From positions 186,001-250,000 of the forward strand of contig NZ_VTWS01000004.1 of NCBI RefSeq assembly GCF_008727875.1: a stretch of 64,000 nt of DNA, given 5' to 3'. The position numbers and the translations under genes were made by a program. The notes under the pieces were generated by a model, which saw nothing but the letters and a program-made list of their open reading frames with translations, was not told the DNA's origin and did no database searches. Shown here piece by piece: positions 26,299 through 35,867 of this stretch; the stretch's first letter is position 1, and each line of letters starts with the position of its first letter. The DNA comes from Larkinella humicola. Its GTDB lineage: Bacteria > Bacteroidota > Bacteroidia > Cytophagales > Spirosomataceae.

Positions 26299-26454
26299 CC
26301 CCCGCCAGGGACAGTGTTTGCAGCCATTTTTGCAGCAGTAGCCGCGTTTCAGGTGATAAACCGTTGTGAAAACGACGTACCCCTGTTCGTTGTAGTAGTA
26401 ATCTTCATCATCCAGCCCTTCAATTTGGGGCTTTTTGGGGTTAGTAGACGGCAT
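26278..26454 (-). CDS. DUF5522 cysteine-rich microprotein
   Basis: A 58-residue protein. The sequence EDYYYNEQGYVVFTTVYHLK is followed by GYCCKNGCKHCPW, with Cys40, Cys41, Cys45, His47 and Cys48 as a likely metal-binding knuckle. This is the DUF5522 pattern seen in many Bacteroidota and other bacteria. The start is ATG at 26454. The C-terminal ELKVKN and stop are supplied by the palindrome arm. Function unknown; zinc or iron binding is inferred from the cysteine spacing. Confidence 0.85.
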   Translation of the reverse strand: MPSTNPKKPQIEGLDDEDYYYNEQGYVVFTTVYHLKRGYCCKNGCKHCPWRGELKVKN

Positions 26455-26457
26455 TGT

Positions 26458-26488
26458 TTGTCTGACTGAGTAAGGAATTGTACTTTTG
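26458..26488 (+). promoter_or_regulatory. Bacteroidota-type promoter of rocD
   Basis: TTG at 26458-26460, exactly 20 bases, then TACTTTTG at 26481-26488, a full match to TAnnTTTG. It would start transcription about 75 bases before the rocD ATG. Confidence 0.65.
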
Positions 26489-26568
26489 AAGCCATCGACT
26501 ACCCATCGGCTTGGCTCTAAAATTACGCATCCGCCAACAATTTACCCACTCACCTCCTGCATAGCACT

Positions 26569-27822
26569 ATGGAAACTCTACCAACGATATCGGCGACCCA
26601 ACAGGCCATTGACCTGGAATGGAAATACGGCGCGCACAATTATAAACCGGTTCCGGTTGTGCTGAATCGCGGAGAAGGCATTTTTCTCTGGGATGTGGAA
26701 GGGCGAAAATACTTCGATTTTCTGTCGGCCTACAGTGCGGTTAGTCAGGGGCATTGCCACCCCCGCATCATCAACGCCCTGGTTGAACAGGCCCAGCGGC
26801 TGACGCTGACCTCCCGGGCTTTTCATACCGATCAACTGGGCGTATGCGAAAAATACCTATGTGACTATTTTGGCTATGATAAAGTCTTAATGATGAACTC
26901 GGGCGCGGAGGGTGGCGAAACCGCCCTGAAGCTGACGCGGAAGTGGGCCTACAAAGTGAAGGGCATTCCGCAGAACCAGGCGAAAACGGTGTATGCAACC
27001 GGCAACTTCTGGGGCCGGACGCTGGCGGCCATTTCGTCGTCGACCGATCCCGAAAGTACCAATGATTACGGACCGCTGTTGCCGGGGTATCTATTGATTC
27101 CGTACAACGATCTGAATGCCCTGGAAGCCATTTTCCGGAAAGAACCCCACATCGCCGGGTTTATGGTGGAGCCGATTCAGGGCGAAGCCGGTGTGGTGGT
27201 GCCGGACGCAGGCTATTTGAAAGGCGTTCGGGAATTGTGTACAAAATACAATGTGCTGTTCATTGCCGACGAGGTGCAAACCGGCATCGGACGAACCGGC
27301 AAACGGCTGGCCTGCGATCACGAAGACGTAAAACCGGATTTGCTGGTGCTGGGAAAAGCCCTGTCCGGCGGAACCATGCCGGTTTCGGCGGTTTTGGCCA
27401 GCGACGAGGTGATGTTGACCATCAAACCGGGGGAACACGGTTCTACTTACGGCGGAAACCCCTTGGCCTGCGCCGTGACATTAGAAGCGTTGCGTGTGGT
27501 AGAAGACGAGAAGCTGGCTGAAAATGCTGCAACTCTGGGTGAGGTTTTTCGGAGCCGCATGAATGCGCTGGTTGATAAAACGGGCATGGTGAAACTGGTG
27601 CGCGGAAAAGGGTTGCTGAACGCGATCGTTATTGGCGAACATCCGGCTTACGGCGAAAAAACGTCTTGGGAAATTTGCCTGCGGTTGAAAGACAAGGGCT
27701 TACTGTGCAAACCGACCCACGGCGACAAAATCCGGTTTGCTCCGCCTTTGGTCATTACCGACGAACAGATGCACGAAGCGTGCGATCTGATTGAACAGAC
27801 GATTCTGGAGTTAGAACCATAA
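26569..27822 (+). CDS. rocD: Ornithine aminotransferase
   Basis: A 417-residue PLP enzyme that moves the delta-amino group of ornithine to 2-oxoglutarate, linking arginine and proline metabolism. Family-typical segments are [52 protein letters not shown] and [17 protein letters not shown] with the PLP lysine, then [14 protein letters not shown]. Length and the N-terminal YGAHNY favour ornithine over acetylornithine or GABA aminotransferase. Single gene with a consensus promoter. Confidence 0.93.
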   Translation: METLPTISATQQAIDLEWKYGAHNYKPVPVVLNRGEGIFLWDVEGRKYFDFLSAYSAVSQGHCHPRIINALVEQAQRLTLTSRAFHTDQLGVCEKYLCDYFGYDKVLMMNSGAEGGETALKLTRKWAYKVKGIPQNQAKTVYATGNFWGRTLAAISSSTDPESTNDYGPLLPGYLLIPYNDLNALEAIFRKEPHIAGFMVEPIQGEAGVVVPDAGYLKGVRELCTKYNVLFIADEVQTGIGRTGKRLACDHEDVKPDLLVLGKALSGGTMPVSAVLASDEVMLTIKPGEHGSTYGGNPLACAVTLEALRVVEDEKLAENAATLGEVFRSRMNALVDKTGMVKLVRGKGLLNAIVIGEHPAYGEKTSWEICLRLKDKGLLCKPTHGDKIRFAPPLVITDEQMHEACDLIEQTILELEP

Positions 27823-27884
27823 AATCAGGTGGGTTGCTCAACGTTGACGCCATACATAATTTCACCACGTTAAAAGTCAGCGCC

Positions 27885-29402
27885 ATGAGCCAACTCTATG
27901 CCCGTTTGTTATTCATTTGTGCCGTATTTTGTTTCACAACCGGAGCGGTTGCCCAACTTCCCGACTGCGATGCCCAGCGGTATTCTACGGACATTTTTCC
28001 GACCGTAACCGTCTCCACCAGCGTTACCTATGGACAGAATGTCACCGTTGGCGGGGTTACAAAAACGCTGCTGGCGGATGTGTATCAACCTGCCGGCGAT
28101 GTGTCGACCCGGCGTCCACTGATTATTCTGGCCTTTGGCGGCTCCTTTCTGGGTGGCCAACGCACGGATATGGACAGTTATGCCCGCAAATTTGCCCGGA
28201 AAGGCTACGTGGTTGCCACCATTGATTACCGTTTATACGATGGAAATCTGTTTGCGTATATAAATCAGTCGGTATTTATGGATGAAGTGGTGAAAGCCGT
28301 GTCGGATATGAAAGCGGCCGTGCGGTTTTTCCGGAAGGATGCTTCTACCGTCAATACCTACGGCATCGAACCCAATTACATCATCATTGGCGGTTATTCA
28401 GCCGGAGCCATAACGGCCCTGCATGCCGGCTACGTGGATGCCGCCGAAATACCGGCCTATCTGGCCCCGGTTTTTGCCGCCAATGGCGGCATCAACGGCA
28501 ATACGGATCACCCCGTTAGCTCGGCGGCCGGTTATTCGTCCGACGTACAGGGCGTCTGGAGTTTGTCGGGTGCGATCGATGCACAAAACTACATCGATGC
28601 CTGTGATCCTCCCTTGTTTATGACCCACGGCGACCAGGATGCGGTGGTTCCCTACGGCGCCGGTTTTCTGACCTCACCGCCCCAGGTTCCCGTGGTGGTC
28701 AATATTACACCGGTATTTGGAAGTTCTGTTCTGGCCACCCAGGCTACGGCCGCCGGTGTACCCAATCAATTGTATACCGTTGCTGGTGGAGACCACAATG
28801 CCATTTATGCCAACGCGGCTGTTCTTGCCCAAATCGACCAGGAGGGAAGTCTCTTTTTAAAACAAAATGTTGTGTGTTCAAGCAATGCCTGCGTGAATGT
28901 TTCACCCGCTGGCAGCCAAACCGTTTGTGAAGGCAGTACGGTGGCGTTGAGTGCGTCGGTTACCTGCGGAACCAGTCCGTCCTACACCTGGAGCGGGCCA
29001 AATGCCTTTACCAGCACCAGTGCCAACCCGACGATTCCGAATGCGACAACGGCTGCCAGCGGCAGTTATACGGTCATTGTCAGCGATGCTGGGAAGTGTT
29101 CCGGTACCGCCGTCGTTGAAGTACTCGTTACCCCCAAACCGCAACTCACACTTCTGCCCGGTTCTGTGTCGCTGACGGGCTGCAATTGCAATACCTCAAC
29201 CGTCGTGGCCAAAACGACTCCCGCCGGAGCAACCATTACCTGGACCCGAACGCCGGGCGGAAATCCCTTGCCCGACGCGGGCAGCGGCATCGATCAGGTC
29301 ACCATCACCCAATCCCTGTCTTCGGGCAATTTTACCTACCAGTTTACCGCCACGCTAAACGGTTGTCAGACCACCGGTTCGATTCCGGTTTTAGTCCCCT
29401 GA
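27885..29402 (+). CDS. Secreted alpha/beta-hydrolase (esterase-like) with Ig/PKD-like domains
   Basis: A 505-residue exported enzyme. The signal peptide ends near AVAQ. The hydrolase domain covers about 25-330, with an oxyanion-type FGGSFLGGQ, the nucleophile motif GGYSAGA and a late GGDHNAIY histidine. After residue 340 come two Ig/PKD-like beta domains (VSPAGSQTVCEGSTVALSAS). No type IX sorting domain is visible at the end. ATG 27885 is preferred over an in-frame start at 27834. Substrate, perhaps an acylated glycan, cannot be told. Confidence 0.78.
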   Translation: MSQLYARLLFICAVFCFTTGAVAQLPDCDAQRYSTDIFPTVTVSTSVTYGQNVTVGGVTKTLLADVYQPAGDVSTRRPLIILAFGGSFLGGQRTDMDSYARKFARKGYVVATIDYRLYDGNLFAYINQSVFMDEVVKAVSDMKAAVRFFRKDASTVNTYGIEPNYIIIGGYSAGAITALHAGYVDAAEIPAYLAPVFAANGGINGNTDHPVSSAAGYSSDVQGVWSLSGAIDAQNYIDACDPPLFMTHGDQDAVVPYGAGFLTSPPQVPVVVNITPVFGSSVLATQATAAGVPNQLYTVAGGDHNAIYANAAVLAQIDQEGSLFLKQNVVCSSNACVNVSPAGSQTVCEGSTVALSASVTCGTSPSYTWSGPNAFTSTSANPTIPNATTAASGSYTVIVSDAGKCSGTAVVEVLVTPKPQLTLLPGSVSLTGCNCNTSTVVAKTTPAGATITWTRTPGGNPLPDAGSGIDQVTITQSLSSGNFTYQFTATLNGCQTTGSIPVLVP

Positions 29403-29525
29403 TCATGACGTTTATCCGGGCCGCTTCGATTGGGTGATCCTTTTTCTTCATATGAAATTTTCGAAAAACGGTCGGCAAACGGTTTTAGTACAGTCCGTTG
29501 AAAAAAAATAATACCTTGTGCAACG

Positions 29526-30158
29526 TTGACTCATCACGCTGTGTCATTGAGAAGAAAATTAGCCGCATCCGATTCCTCAGGCCGCTTGGAAACAAAGTTG
29601 TATATAGACCGACATGTCGAACTCGTAGAAAGGTGTAAACAAGGTGAAAGACGTGCTCAATACGAATTGTATAAGCATTATTCGAAAGCCATGTTCAACG
29701 TCTGTATGCGCATCCTGAACCACGTGGGGGAGGCCGAGGATGTGTTGCAGGAAGCCTTTTTAGATGCTTTCAACAATCTCCATTCGTTCCGCAATCAATC
29801 GACGTTTGGAGCGTGGTTGAAGCAAATCGTCGTCAATCGGGCTATTAACCACCTTCGGAGCCGGAAAAGCCGCTCCGGTCTCCAATGGGTCGATCTCGAC
29901 TCGCAGCGTCTGGGAGAAGATGATGGCCTGGATGTGGCCGACACCGAACCGTTTGACGAGGACGGTATTCAACTGGAAGTCGATCGGGTGCGCCAAACCA
30001 TGCAGGGGCTGCCGGAAGGCTATCGGGTGGTTTTATCGCTGTATTTGTTCGAAGGCTATGATCATGAGGAAATCGGAGCCGTACTGGGCATCAGCGAAAC
30101 CACCTCCCGGACGCAGTACATGCGGGCAAAAAAGCGGCTTTTGGAGTTATTAAAATAA
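29526..30158 (+). CDS. ECF-type RNA polymerase sigma factor
   Basis: Sigma-70 family factor of up to 210 residues. Region 2 is YELYKHYSKAMFNVCMRILN followed by EAEDVLQEAFLDAF. Region 4 contains LPEGYRVVLSLYLFEGYDHE and LGISETTSRTQYMRAKKRLL. No ATG exists before the core: candidate starts are TTG 29526, GTG 29541, TTG 29547, or TTG 29598, which would begin at YIDRHVELVERC, the point where I expect homologues to start. Followed by a membrane anti-sigma-like gene and a surface gene, a common regulatory trio. Confidence 0.88.
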   Translation: MTHHAVSLRRKLAASDSSGRLETKLYIDRHVELVERCKQGERRAQYELYKHYSKAMFNVCMRILNHVGEAEDVLQEAFLDAFNNLHSFRNQSTFGAWLKQIVVNRAINHLRSRKSRSGLQWVDLDSQRLGEDDGLDVADTEPFDEDGIQLEVDRVRQTMQGLPEGYRVVLSLYLFEGYDHEEIGAVLGISETTSRTQYMRAKKRLLELLK

Positions 30159-30172
30159 ATTTTGAATGACAC

Positions 30173-30236
30173 AATGAGTGAATGATAGAATAAAACCTCC
30201 GTGGAGAATATTCACTCATTCTATCATTCACTCATT
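30173..30236. repeat. Inverted repeat between the sigma-factor and anti-sigma-like genes
   Basis: Arms AATGAGTGAATGATAGAAT-like at 30173-30191 and 30218-30236 around a 26-base loop, with further CATTCACT units up to the next start. It could attenuate read-through from the sigma gene. Confidence 0.65.
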
Positions 30237-30249
30237 CACTCATTGAGTT

Positions 30250-30834
30250 ATGATGAAAGACAAATTAGAACGATTTGTCCGGGATAACCGGGAAGATTTC
30301 GATGTATTTGAGCCCAGAGCAGATTTATGGAAAGATCTGGAGAAAGGACTCGGGCACAAAGAACGTCCGTTGTGGCAACGTCCGTTGGGGTTGGGATGGT
30401 CAGGCTTGAACGCATCCCGCCGGATGGTCTGGCAGGTTGCGGCCACCGTTTTGCTGATTCTCGGGCTGGGCGGTTTTTGGTATGTTAACCAGAAGTATGG
30501 CGTGACGGAGCAGCCGGATATGATGGCTTTCAATCCAACCTATGCCCGGACAGTCCAGCAGTATACCCGTCTGATTGAAGACAAACGGGGCGAATTGAAA
30601 ACGGTCCTGGAAAGTAACCCGGCTCTCTACCAACAGTTTGCGTCTGATCTGGACCGGCTGGAGAAAACCTACCAGAACTTAAAGCAGGAGCTTCCGAAAA
30701 CACCCAATCAGGAAATGATGATTCAGGCGATGGTACAAAACCTGAAAACCCAAATCGACTTGCTAAACCAGCAGTTGATGATTATTCAGCGTATTAAGCA
30801 ACAAAACAATGAAACGAATAAACTTCCTGTGTAA
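30250..30834 (+). CDS. Membrane anti-sigma-factor-like protein
   Basis: A 194-residue protein. The cytosolic N-terminus starts KDKLERFVRDNREDFDVFEP and contains the DLWKDLEKGL helix. A single membrane span follows at about 57-78 (WQVAATVLLILGLGGFWYV), then a periplasmic coiled-coil-like helix (LKTQIDLLNQQLMIIQRIKQ). Position directly after an ECF sigma gene suggests it holds that sigma factor at the membrane. No CHCC zinc motif is seen. Its end overlaps the next gene by 26 bases. Confidence 0.65.
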   Translation: MMKDKLERFVRDNREDFDVFEPRADLWKDLEKGLGHKERPLWQRPLGLGWSGLNASRRMVWQVAATVLLILGLGGFWYVNQKYGVTEQPDMMAFNPTYARTVQQYTRLIEDKRGELKTVLESNPALYQQFASDLDRLEKTYQNLKQELPKTPNQEMMIQAMVQNLKTQIDLLNQQLMIIQRIKQQNNETNKLPV

Positions 30835-31864
30835 TTTTCTGCTGGTCAGCACCCTGTCTGTCGGTCTGGTTATGGCCGAAAACACGGAACTGAGCGAGCG
30901 GAAAAAGACGATCGTAAAAGTATACGACGTAACGTCCAAAGATCACTTAATGGTTGAAAATCAGTTCGGTAACGTTAATATCAACTTGTGGAACCGGGAT
31001 GAAATCCGGGTAGACATTACCATCAAAGCGAGTTCCAGCTCCGAAGACCGTGTTCAGAAATACCTTGATGCAGTCGACATCAGCGAAAAACGCAACGGCG
31101 ACCAGATTATCCTGAAAACGACCATCGATAAAAGCGGTTTCGGCGGAAACTGGATCATGAACCGCAACAAAGACGGCGAGAAGAATTTTGTTCAGATCGA
31201 TTACCAGGTTTCCATGCCGAAAACCAACGCGTTGACGGTGAAAAACTCCTTCGGTAACACGACCATTCCGACGTTCAGCGCTCCCTTGACCATCAATCAG
31301 CAGTACGGTAATTTCTCGACTACGGAACTGAATGGCAATCAGGTCGATGTCGACGTACGCTTCGGGAAAGCCGATATTCAGGAAATGGGTAACGGAAAAC
31401 TGAACATTCAATATTCAAAACTGCAATTGGAGAAGGCCAACAACATCAACCTGAACAACCAGTTTGGCGGACTTTGGATTGGTGAAGTAAGCCGACTCGA
31501 TGGCAAAATTGGCTATTCGGGGGCCAAAATCGGAACGATCAAACAGTCATGCAACATCAAACTGGATTTCTCGGGCGGGTTCAAGATTGACCAACTGAAC
31601 AAATCGGTCGATAACATCGACATCCAGGCCAATTATTCGTCGGTTGTGTTGCCGATGGCGCAGAGCAGCGATTACAATTTTGACGTGACGGTGAGCTACG
31701 GCGGATTCAAGTATCCTTCCGATGGCCGGATCATGATCAACGCCCAGCCCAACGACGACGATCGGGGGGTGAAACTGAAGAAACAATACAGCGGCAAAGT
31801 CGGAAAAGGAACCGCCACCAAAGTCCGCGTGGTGTCAACCTTCGGCGACGTGAAATTTCAATAG
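30809..31864 (+). CDS. Secreted DUF4097-like adhesin-type beta-helix protein
   Basis: A 351-residue exported protein with a signal peptide ending VMAE. The mature part has repeating short beta-strands (NQFGNVNINLWNRDEIRVDI, KNSFGNTTIPTFSAPLTINQ, NQQYGNFSTTELNG) like DUF4097/DUF2807 putative adhesins. It overlaps the anti-sigma-like gene by 26 bases, so the three genes probably form one unit, and the sigma factor may control its synthesis. Function unknown. Confidence 0.75.
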   Translation: MKRINFLCNFLLVSTLSVGLVMAENTELSERKKTIVKVYDVTSKDHLMVENQFGNVNINLWNRDEIRVDITIKASSSSEDRVQKYLDAVDISEKRNGDQIILKTTIDKSGFGGNWIMNRNKDGEKNFVQIDYQVSMPKTNALTVKNSFGNTTIPTFSAPLTINQQYGNFSTTELNGNQVDVDVRFGKADIQEMGNGKLNIQYSKLQLEKANNINLNNQFGGLWIGEVSRLDGKIGYSGAKIGTIKQSCNIKLDFSGGFKIDQLNKSVDNIDIQANYSSVVLPMAQSSDYNFDVTVSYGGFKYPSDGRIMINAQPNDDDRGVKLKKQYSGKVGKGTATKVRVVSTFGDVKFQ

Positions 31865-32364
31865 GGCGTGAGCAACTCGATCACTTCCGGGCACTGCGGA
31901 TAGTCGTTTAACAGATCAGCCCGTTTGGCCAGCTCAAAATCCGCAAAATCAAATCCCGGGGCCACCGTGCAACCCACCAGCGAGTAGGCCGTTTCCGGTG
32001 CCGGTTTCGAGCCAAACCAGCACCCGGCTGGCACAACGGCCTGAAAGACTTCACCCCGTTCCGGATTATTCCCCAACCGAATGATTTCCAGTTCGCCCGA
32101 CGGATGAATGACGTACACCAGCAGCGGGCCACCGGCGTAGAAATGCCACATTTCGTCGGCCTGAATGCGGTGCAAAGCTGATAGGTTGTGGTTTTCCAGC
32201 AAAAAGAAAATGCCGGTGCTGAAACTCCGTTCTCCGGAAAACCGGGCAGGCAGGGCCTCATGCGGTATTTTTTCGGCGGAGCGGTACGTCTCAGCAAAAT
32301 AACCGCCTTCGGGATGGGCTTGCATCCGGTAGGCATCGATCCAGTATTGTGCGGGAAAATTCAT
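31858..32364 (-). CDS. DUF985 cupin-fold protein
   Basis: A 168-residue protein beginning FPAQYWIDAYRMQAHPEGGY, the DUF985 (cupin_5) signature, then TGIFFLLENHNLSALHRIQA, EMWHFYAGGPLLVY and a late VAPGFDFADFELAKR. The fold is a cupin barrel with a possible metal site. The reaction is not established for the family. It converges on the preceding adhesin gene with a seven-base overlap of 3' ends. Confidence 0.88.
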   Translation of the reverse strand: MNFPAQYWIDAYRMQAHPEGGYFAETYRSAEKIPHEALPARFSGERSFSTGIFFLLENHNLSALHRIQADEMWHFYAGGPLLVYVIHPSGELEIIRLGNNPERGEVFQAVVPAGCWFGSKPAPETAYSLVGCTVAPGFDFADFELAKRADLLNDYPQCPEVIELLTPY

Positions 32365-32397
32365 GAAATTGCTTTGTTGGATAGTACTTCCAGACGA

Positions 32398-33879
32398 TTA
32401 TTCCACCACGCCGGTGCCTAGTTTATTGGCATTGTTGCTGACATCCAGCCAGAATCCGTTGACAAAGACGTACCGCAACTGATTGCCCCGGCGCAGGACG
32501 AAGGTCGGAATCCGGCCGGTCTGGATGGGCCGGGCCGCCGAGGTAGTGGGTTGGAGCAGGTGAACCGGCGCGAGATGTGTCGTGGCGCGCGATGGTGCGG
32601 CCAGCCGGAACGTGGTGACGCCCTTCTGCACGAGTGAATCCAGTTGGTATTTTTTCAAATCCGCCAGCGAACGCAACGTGTCCGGGTGAATCTGCCCCGG
32701 AGAAACCGTCAAACCGGTCGCGTCAATCTCCTCAATTCCGAAAAAGGTGGACAAATCGCCAAAATCGTCGATGGAACTGCGGTAGCCGAACGTGGCTGCA
32801 TTGCCGACGTTCACTTCGTACCGGTTGATGCCGATATCGACCGTAACCGGTTTTCCACCCCGCATGATCTGCGCTTTCCGAATCAGCACATCGAACAAAT
32901 ACCGCTCGTTTTCGGGAATGGTGTTGTATTCCGAGCGGGATTCGGTTTTGTACGAATCCGTCGCAATGGCCTGTAGAGCCGTTAGAATGGACACGTAATT
33001 CAGTTTGCGGATGAATTGCTTCTCGGGATCGTTTGGATAACCGCCCGATTCGATCAGAATCAGCGTCGTGCCCCATTTCTGGATGTTATCGCCGAAGGCC
33101 CGCGGCTCAAATTCGTCGGAATACCGCCCGACACCCCCCGGAATAAATTGCTGCAAGACCCGGTTCATGCCCACGATCAACTGCATCGACCGTTCGCGAA
33201 CGGGATTGATGTTCCGGGCTTCGTCGTAGGCCGTCGCCAGAAACGAAATGGTGGCTTGTTTGGGCGTATGGCCGACGCTGTAGCGGGTGCTCTGGTCGTG
33301 GAGGTTAAAACCCACTTCCGGTTTCAGCGATTGTTGTAAGCCTTTCAAAATCACCGATTCCGGCGATTGCAGCCGCAACGCATCCCGGTTTAGATCAATG
33401 TCCAGGGCGTTCCGGCGTTGATACCGTTCGGCACCGTCGGGGTTCAGCATCGGCACAAAATAGAGCGTCGTTTCGGCCAGCAGCTTGGTTTTGAACTCCT
33501 CAAATTCTCCATCGGCCCGAAGCAGGTTGAAGATGTCGAAAATCGCCATCGTTGCCGAGGGTTCGTCGCCGTGCATCTGCGACCACAGCAGCACTTTCCG
33601 CGGGCCATTGCCGACTTTAATCATCTGAATCGGCCGTTTCTCGACGGATTCGCCCACTTTCGTGATGTCAAACCGGCTGTCGGTTTTCAGCTTGTCGATG
33701 AGTGGTAGAATGTCGGCCTGCTTGAACCGGCGGTGGGTGAGGGCCGTATCGCGGTACGTGTCGTACGTATCGAATAAGTGCCGGGAGAAGGTCAAATCCT
33801 GACTGGATGCGGTGGTCATTATGACTAAATTAAACGCAAAGATCGAAAAGGCGGTAGTAGATTTCAACATCTTTGTCAT
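32398..33879 (-). CDS. M14-family zinc metallocarboxypeptidase, exported
   Basis: A 493-residue enzyme with a signal peptide ending TTASSQ. Zinc motif HGDEPSA near residue 105, third zinc ligand in GFNLHDQSTRYS, substrate arginine region LNRDALRLQSP, and the general base Glu in TTLILIESGGYP. The last 150 residues are an extra beta-rich domain of unknown role. Start ATG 33879 gives the signal peptide; the open frame continues upstream to 34434 but overlaps the permease gene and is not coding. Confidence 0.88.
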   Translation of the reverse strand: MTKMLKSTTAFSIFAFNLVIMTTASSQDLTFSRHLFDTYDTYRDTALTHRRFKQADILPLIDKLKTDSRFDITKVGESVEKRPIQMIKVGNGPRKVLLWSQMHGDEPSATMAIFDIFNLLRADGEFEEFKTKLLAETTLYFVPMLNPDGAERYQRRNALDIDLNRDALRLQSPESVILKGLQQSLKPEVGFNLHDQSTRYSVGHTPKQATISFLATAYDEARNINPVRERSMQLIVGMNRVLQQFIPGGVGRYSDEFEPRAFGDNIQKWGTTLILIESGGYPNDPEKQFIRKLNYVSILTALQAIATDSYKTESRSEYNTIPENERYLFDVLIRKAQIMRGGKPVTVDIGINRYEVNVGNAATFGYRSSIDDFGDLSTFFGIEEIDATGLTVSPGQIHPDTLRSLADLKKYQLDSLVQKGVTTFRLAAPSRATTHLAPVHLLQPTTSAARPIQTGRIPTFVLRRGNQLRYVFVNGFWLDVSNNANKLGTGVVE

Positions 33880-33993
33880 TCGTTTATGCTGTGAATCCCG
33901 TAAAAAAACCGGTCGAAATGGATTCCTGATCGTTTCTGCCAAATCTGGTGCTAAAAATAGCCGGTTTTTGGCGAAAAAGCCTATTATTGTAGC

Positions 33994-35325
33994 ATGACAC
34001 CCCCCGAAACAAACCGTCCTTCCCAACTTCTCCGCCTGTTGGGCGTAGGCTTCGGCGTTGCCGTCACCATTGGTGGCACCATCGGCACCGGTATTCTCCG
34101 CCGACCCGGTACCATTGCGCAGGAGTTGGGGCAACCGTCGCTTGCGTTGCTGGTGTGGGCGCTGGTGGGTGTTTACGCGCTGATTGGCTCGCTGCAGGTG
34201 ATTGAACTGGGCACCATGATTCCGAAAGCGGGGGCGTGGTATGTGTTCGCGCGCCGGGCGTTTGGTGATTACGTCGGATTTGTGATCGGGATCAGTAGCT
34301 GGCTCGGGAGCATTGCGGCCATGGCCTTTGGCGCGGCTGTGATGGGGGAGTACATTGCGCTGCTGGTGCCGCCCCTGACGGCGTATATCAAGGTCATCGC
34401 GATTGGGATATTGCTGGCTTTCACGGCCTTTCACCTGATCGGAGTCCGGCTCGCCAGCCGGGCGCAGGAGGTCATGAGTTTCATCAAGGCGCTGGGTTTA
34501 CTGGCCTTTGTTGTCATTTGCTTTGCGTATACACCTGACAAACCGCTGCAATTTTCCGGCGACAACACCATTCCTATCGAAGGGTCGCTGCTGGTCGGTA
34601 TTTTGGCGGCTTTGCAGTCGGTTTTTTATACATACGATGGCTGGCACACGGCGGCTTATTTCACGGAAGAAGACATCAATCCCAACAAAAACCTGCCGCG
34701 TTCGATGATGATCGGCGTTTTGTTGATCATCGGAATTTATCTGCTGGTCAATCTGGCGTTGTTTCATGTGCTGCCCATCGAGCAACTGGCCAAATCGAAA
34801 CTCCCGGCTGCCGACGCGGTTCAGGTGCTTTTTGGCCCCGCCAGCGCGAAAGTGGTGACATTGTTACTGATGATTTCGATTATGGGGATTATCAACGCAC
34901 AGATCATGTTCAACCCGCGGGTGTTGTTTGCCATCAGCCGTGATGGGTTGTTTGCCAAAGCCTTTACCCGCGTCAATACCGGCGGAACACCCGCTCCGGC
35001 CATGTTTCTGACCGTCGCCATGTCGATTCTGATGATTGTGACCGGCACCTACAGCAAACTGTCGGATGTAGCCTCGTTTTTTTTCGTGCTCTGTTACGCA
35101 GCGGCTTTTGCTTCGCTGATCCGGTTGCGAAAAACCGCCCCGGAACTCCCGCGCCCGGTTCGGGCCTGGGGCTACCCGCTGACGACCTGGCTGATGCTGA
35201 TTGCGTCGCTGGCGTTTCTGGTGGGCGTTATTTACAGCGATCTCTACAGTAGTGCCTACGCCGTTGGGTTCATCATCCTGAGTTATCCGTTGTTTTTACT
35301 GGTGAAGCGACTGAACCGGCTGTAA
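33994..35325 (+). CDS. APC-family amino-acid permease
   Basis: A 443-residue inner-membrane transporter with about twelve hydrophobic spans. The substrate-binding glycine motif GGTIGTGILRRPG lies in span 1, and the span 5-6 region contains AALQSVFYTYDGWHTAAYFT. It fits the LAT/APC exchanger-like branch. Substrate cannot be read. Single gene; a short hairpin follows at 35.34 kb. Confidence 0.88.
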   Translation: MTPPETNRPSQLLRLLGVGFGVAVTIGGTIGTGILRRPGTIAQELGQPSLALLVWALVGVYALIGSLQVIELGTMIPKAGAWYVFARRAFGDYVGFVIGISSWLGSIAAMAFGAAVMGEYIALLVPPLTAYIKVIAIGILLAFTAFHLIGVRLASRAQEVMSFIKALGLLAFVVICFAYTPDKPLQFSGDNTIPIEGSLLVGILAALQSVFYTYDGWHTAAYFTEEDINPNKNLPRSMMIGVLLIIGIYLLVNLALFHVLPIEQLAKSKLPAADAVQVLFGPASAKVVTLLLMISIMGIINAQIMFNPRVLFAISRDGLFAKAFTRVNTGGTPAPAMFLTVAMSILMIVTGTYSKLSDVASFFFVLCYAAAFASLIRLRKTAPELPRPVRAWGYPLTTWLMLIASLAFLVGVIYSDLYSSAYAVGFIILSYPLFLLVKRLNRL

Positions 35326-35339
35326 GGTATTATAAAATT

Positions 35340-35363
35340 AGCCCACGGTTTTAACCGTGGGCT
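35340..35363. terminator. Short perfect hairpin after the permease gene
   Basis: AGCCCACGGTT, two bases, AACCGTGGGCT, 14 bases after the permease stop. A T-run is missing on both sides, so it may be a repeat unit rather than a strict intrinsic terminator. Confidence 0.55.
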
Positions 35364-35414
35364 GGTAAGCAACGAACTTCCGATAGACCACTGAGTTGCG
35401 TCTCCCGAACCGCT

Positions 35415-35867
35415 ATGATTCAAACCCTAAAATCCCTCTTCAACAGAGACCTTCTCCGGCTGAAACGGGAAATCGAACTGTATCAGGATGAAGCGAACTT
35501 ATGGATTGCCGACCGGGCCATTACCAACCCGGCTGGCAATCTGTGTTTGCATCTCGTAGGCAATCTGAACACCTATATCGGGGCGGTTTTGGGCCATACC
35601 GGCTACATCCGGCATCGTGAACTCGAGTTTTCGCTCCGTGACATTCCCCGAAGTGAACTGCTTCAGAGCGTAGATGATACGCTCCAAGTCGTTCTCCATG
35701 CCCTCGATCAGGTGCAGGAAGAGCAGCTTCAGGAGGAGTATCCCCTGCTGGTGTTTGACGAAAAAACCAGCACCGAATACTTCCTGGTTCATCTGACCAC
35801 TCATTTAACCTACCACCTGGGGCAGATCAATTACCACCGTCGGCTGCTGGATGTGAAAGCGGACTGA
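35415..35867 (+). CDS. DinB/DUF1572-family protein
   Basis: A 150-residue four-helix protein. Candidate metal ligands are His in CLHLVGNLNTYIG near 50 and the pair in HLTTHLTYHLGQINYHRRLL near 130-145. Members of this superfamily include metal-dependent thiol transferases, but the reaction of this protein cannot be assigned. It converges with the flavin reductase gene one base downstream. Confidence 0.82.
   Translation: MIQTLKSLFNRDLLRLKREIELYQDEANLWIADRAITNPAGNLCLHLVGNLNTYIGAVLGHTGYIRHRELEFSLRDIPRSELLQSVDDTLQVVLHALDQVQEEQLQEEYPLLVFDEKTSTEYFLVHLTTHLTYHLGQINYHRRLLDVKAD

Noticed and set aside
33880-34434. N-terminal extension of the M14 peptidase frame
   Set aside because: It would be antisense to the permease gene and precede a clear signal peptide; composition is Arg/His/Gln-rich.
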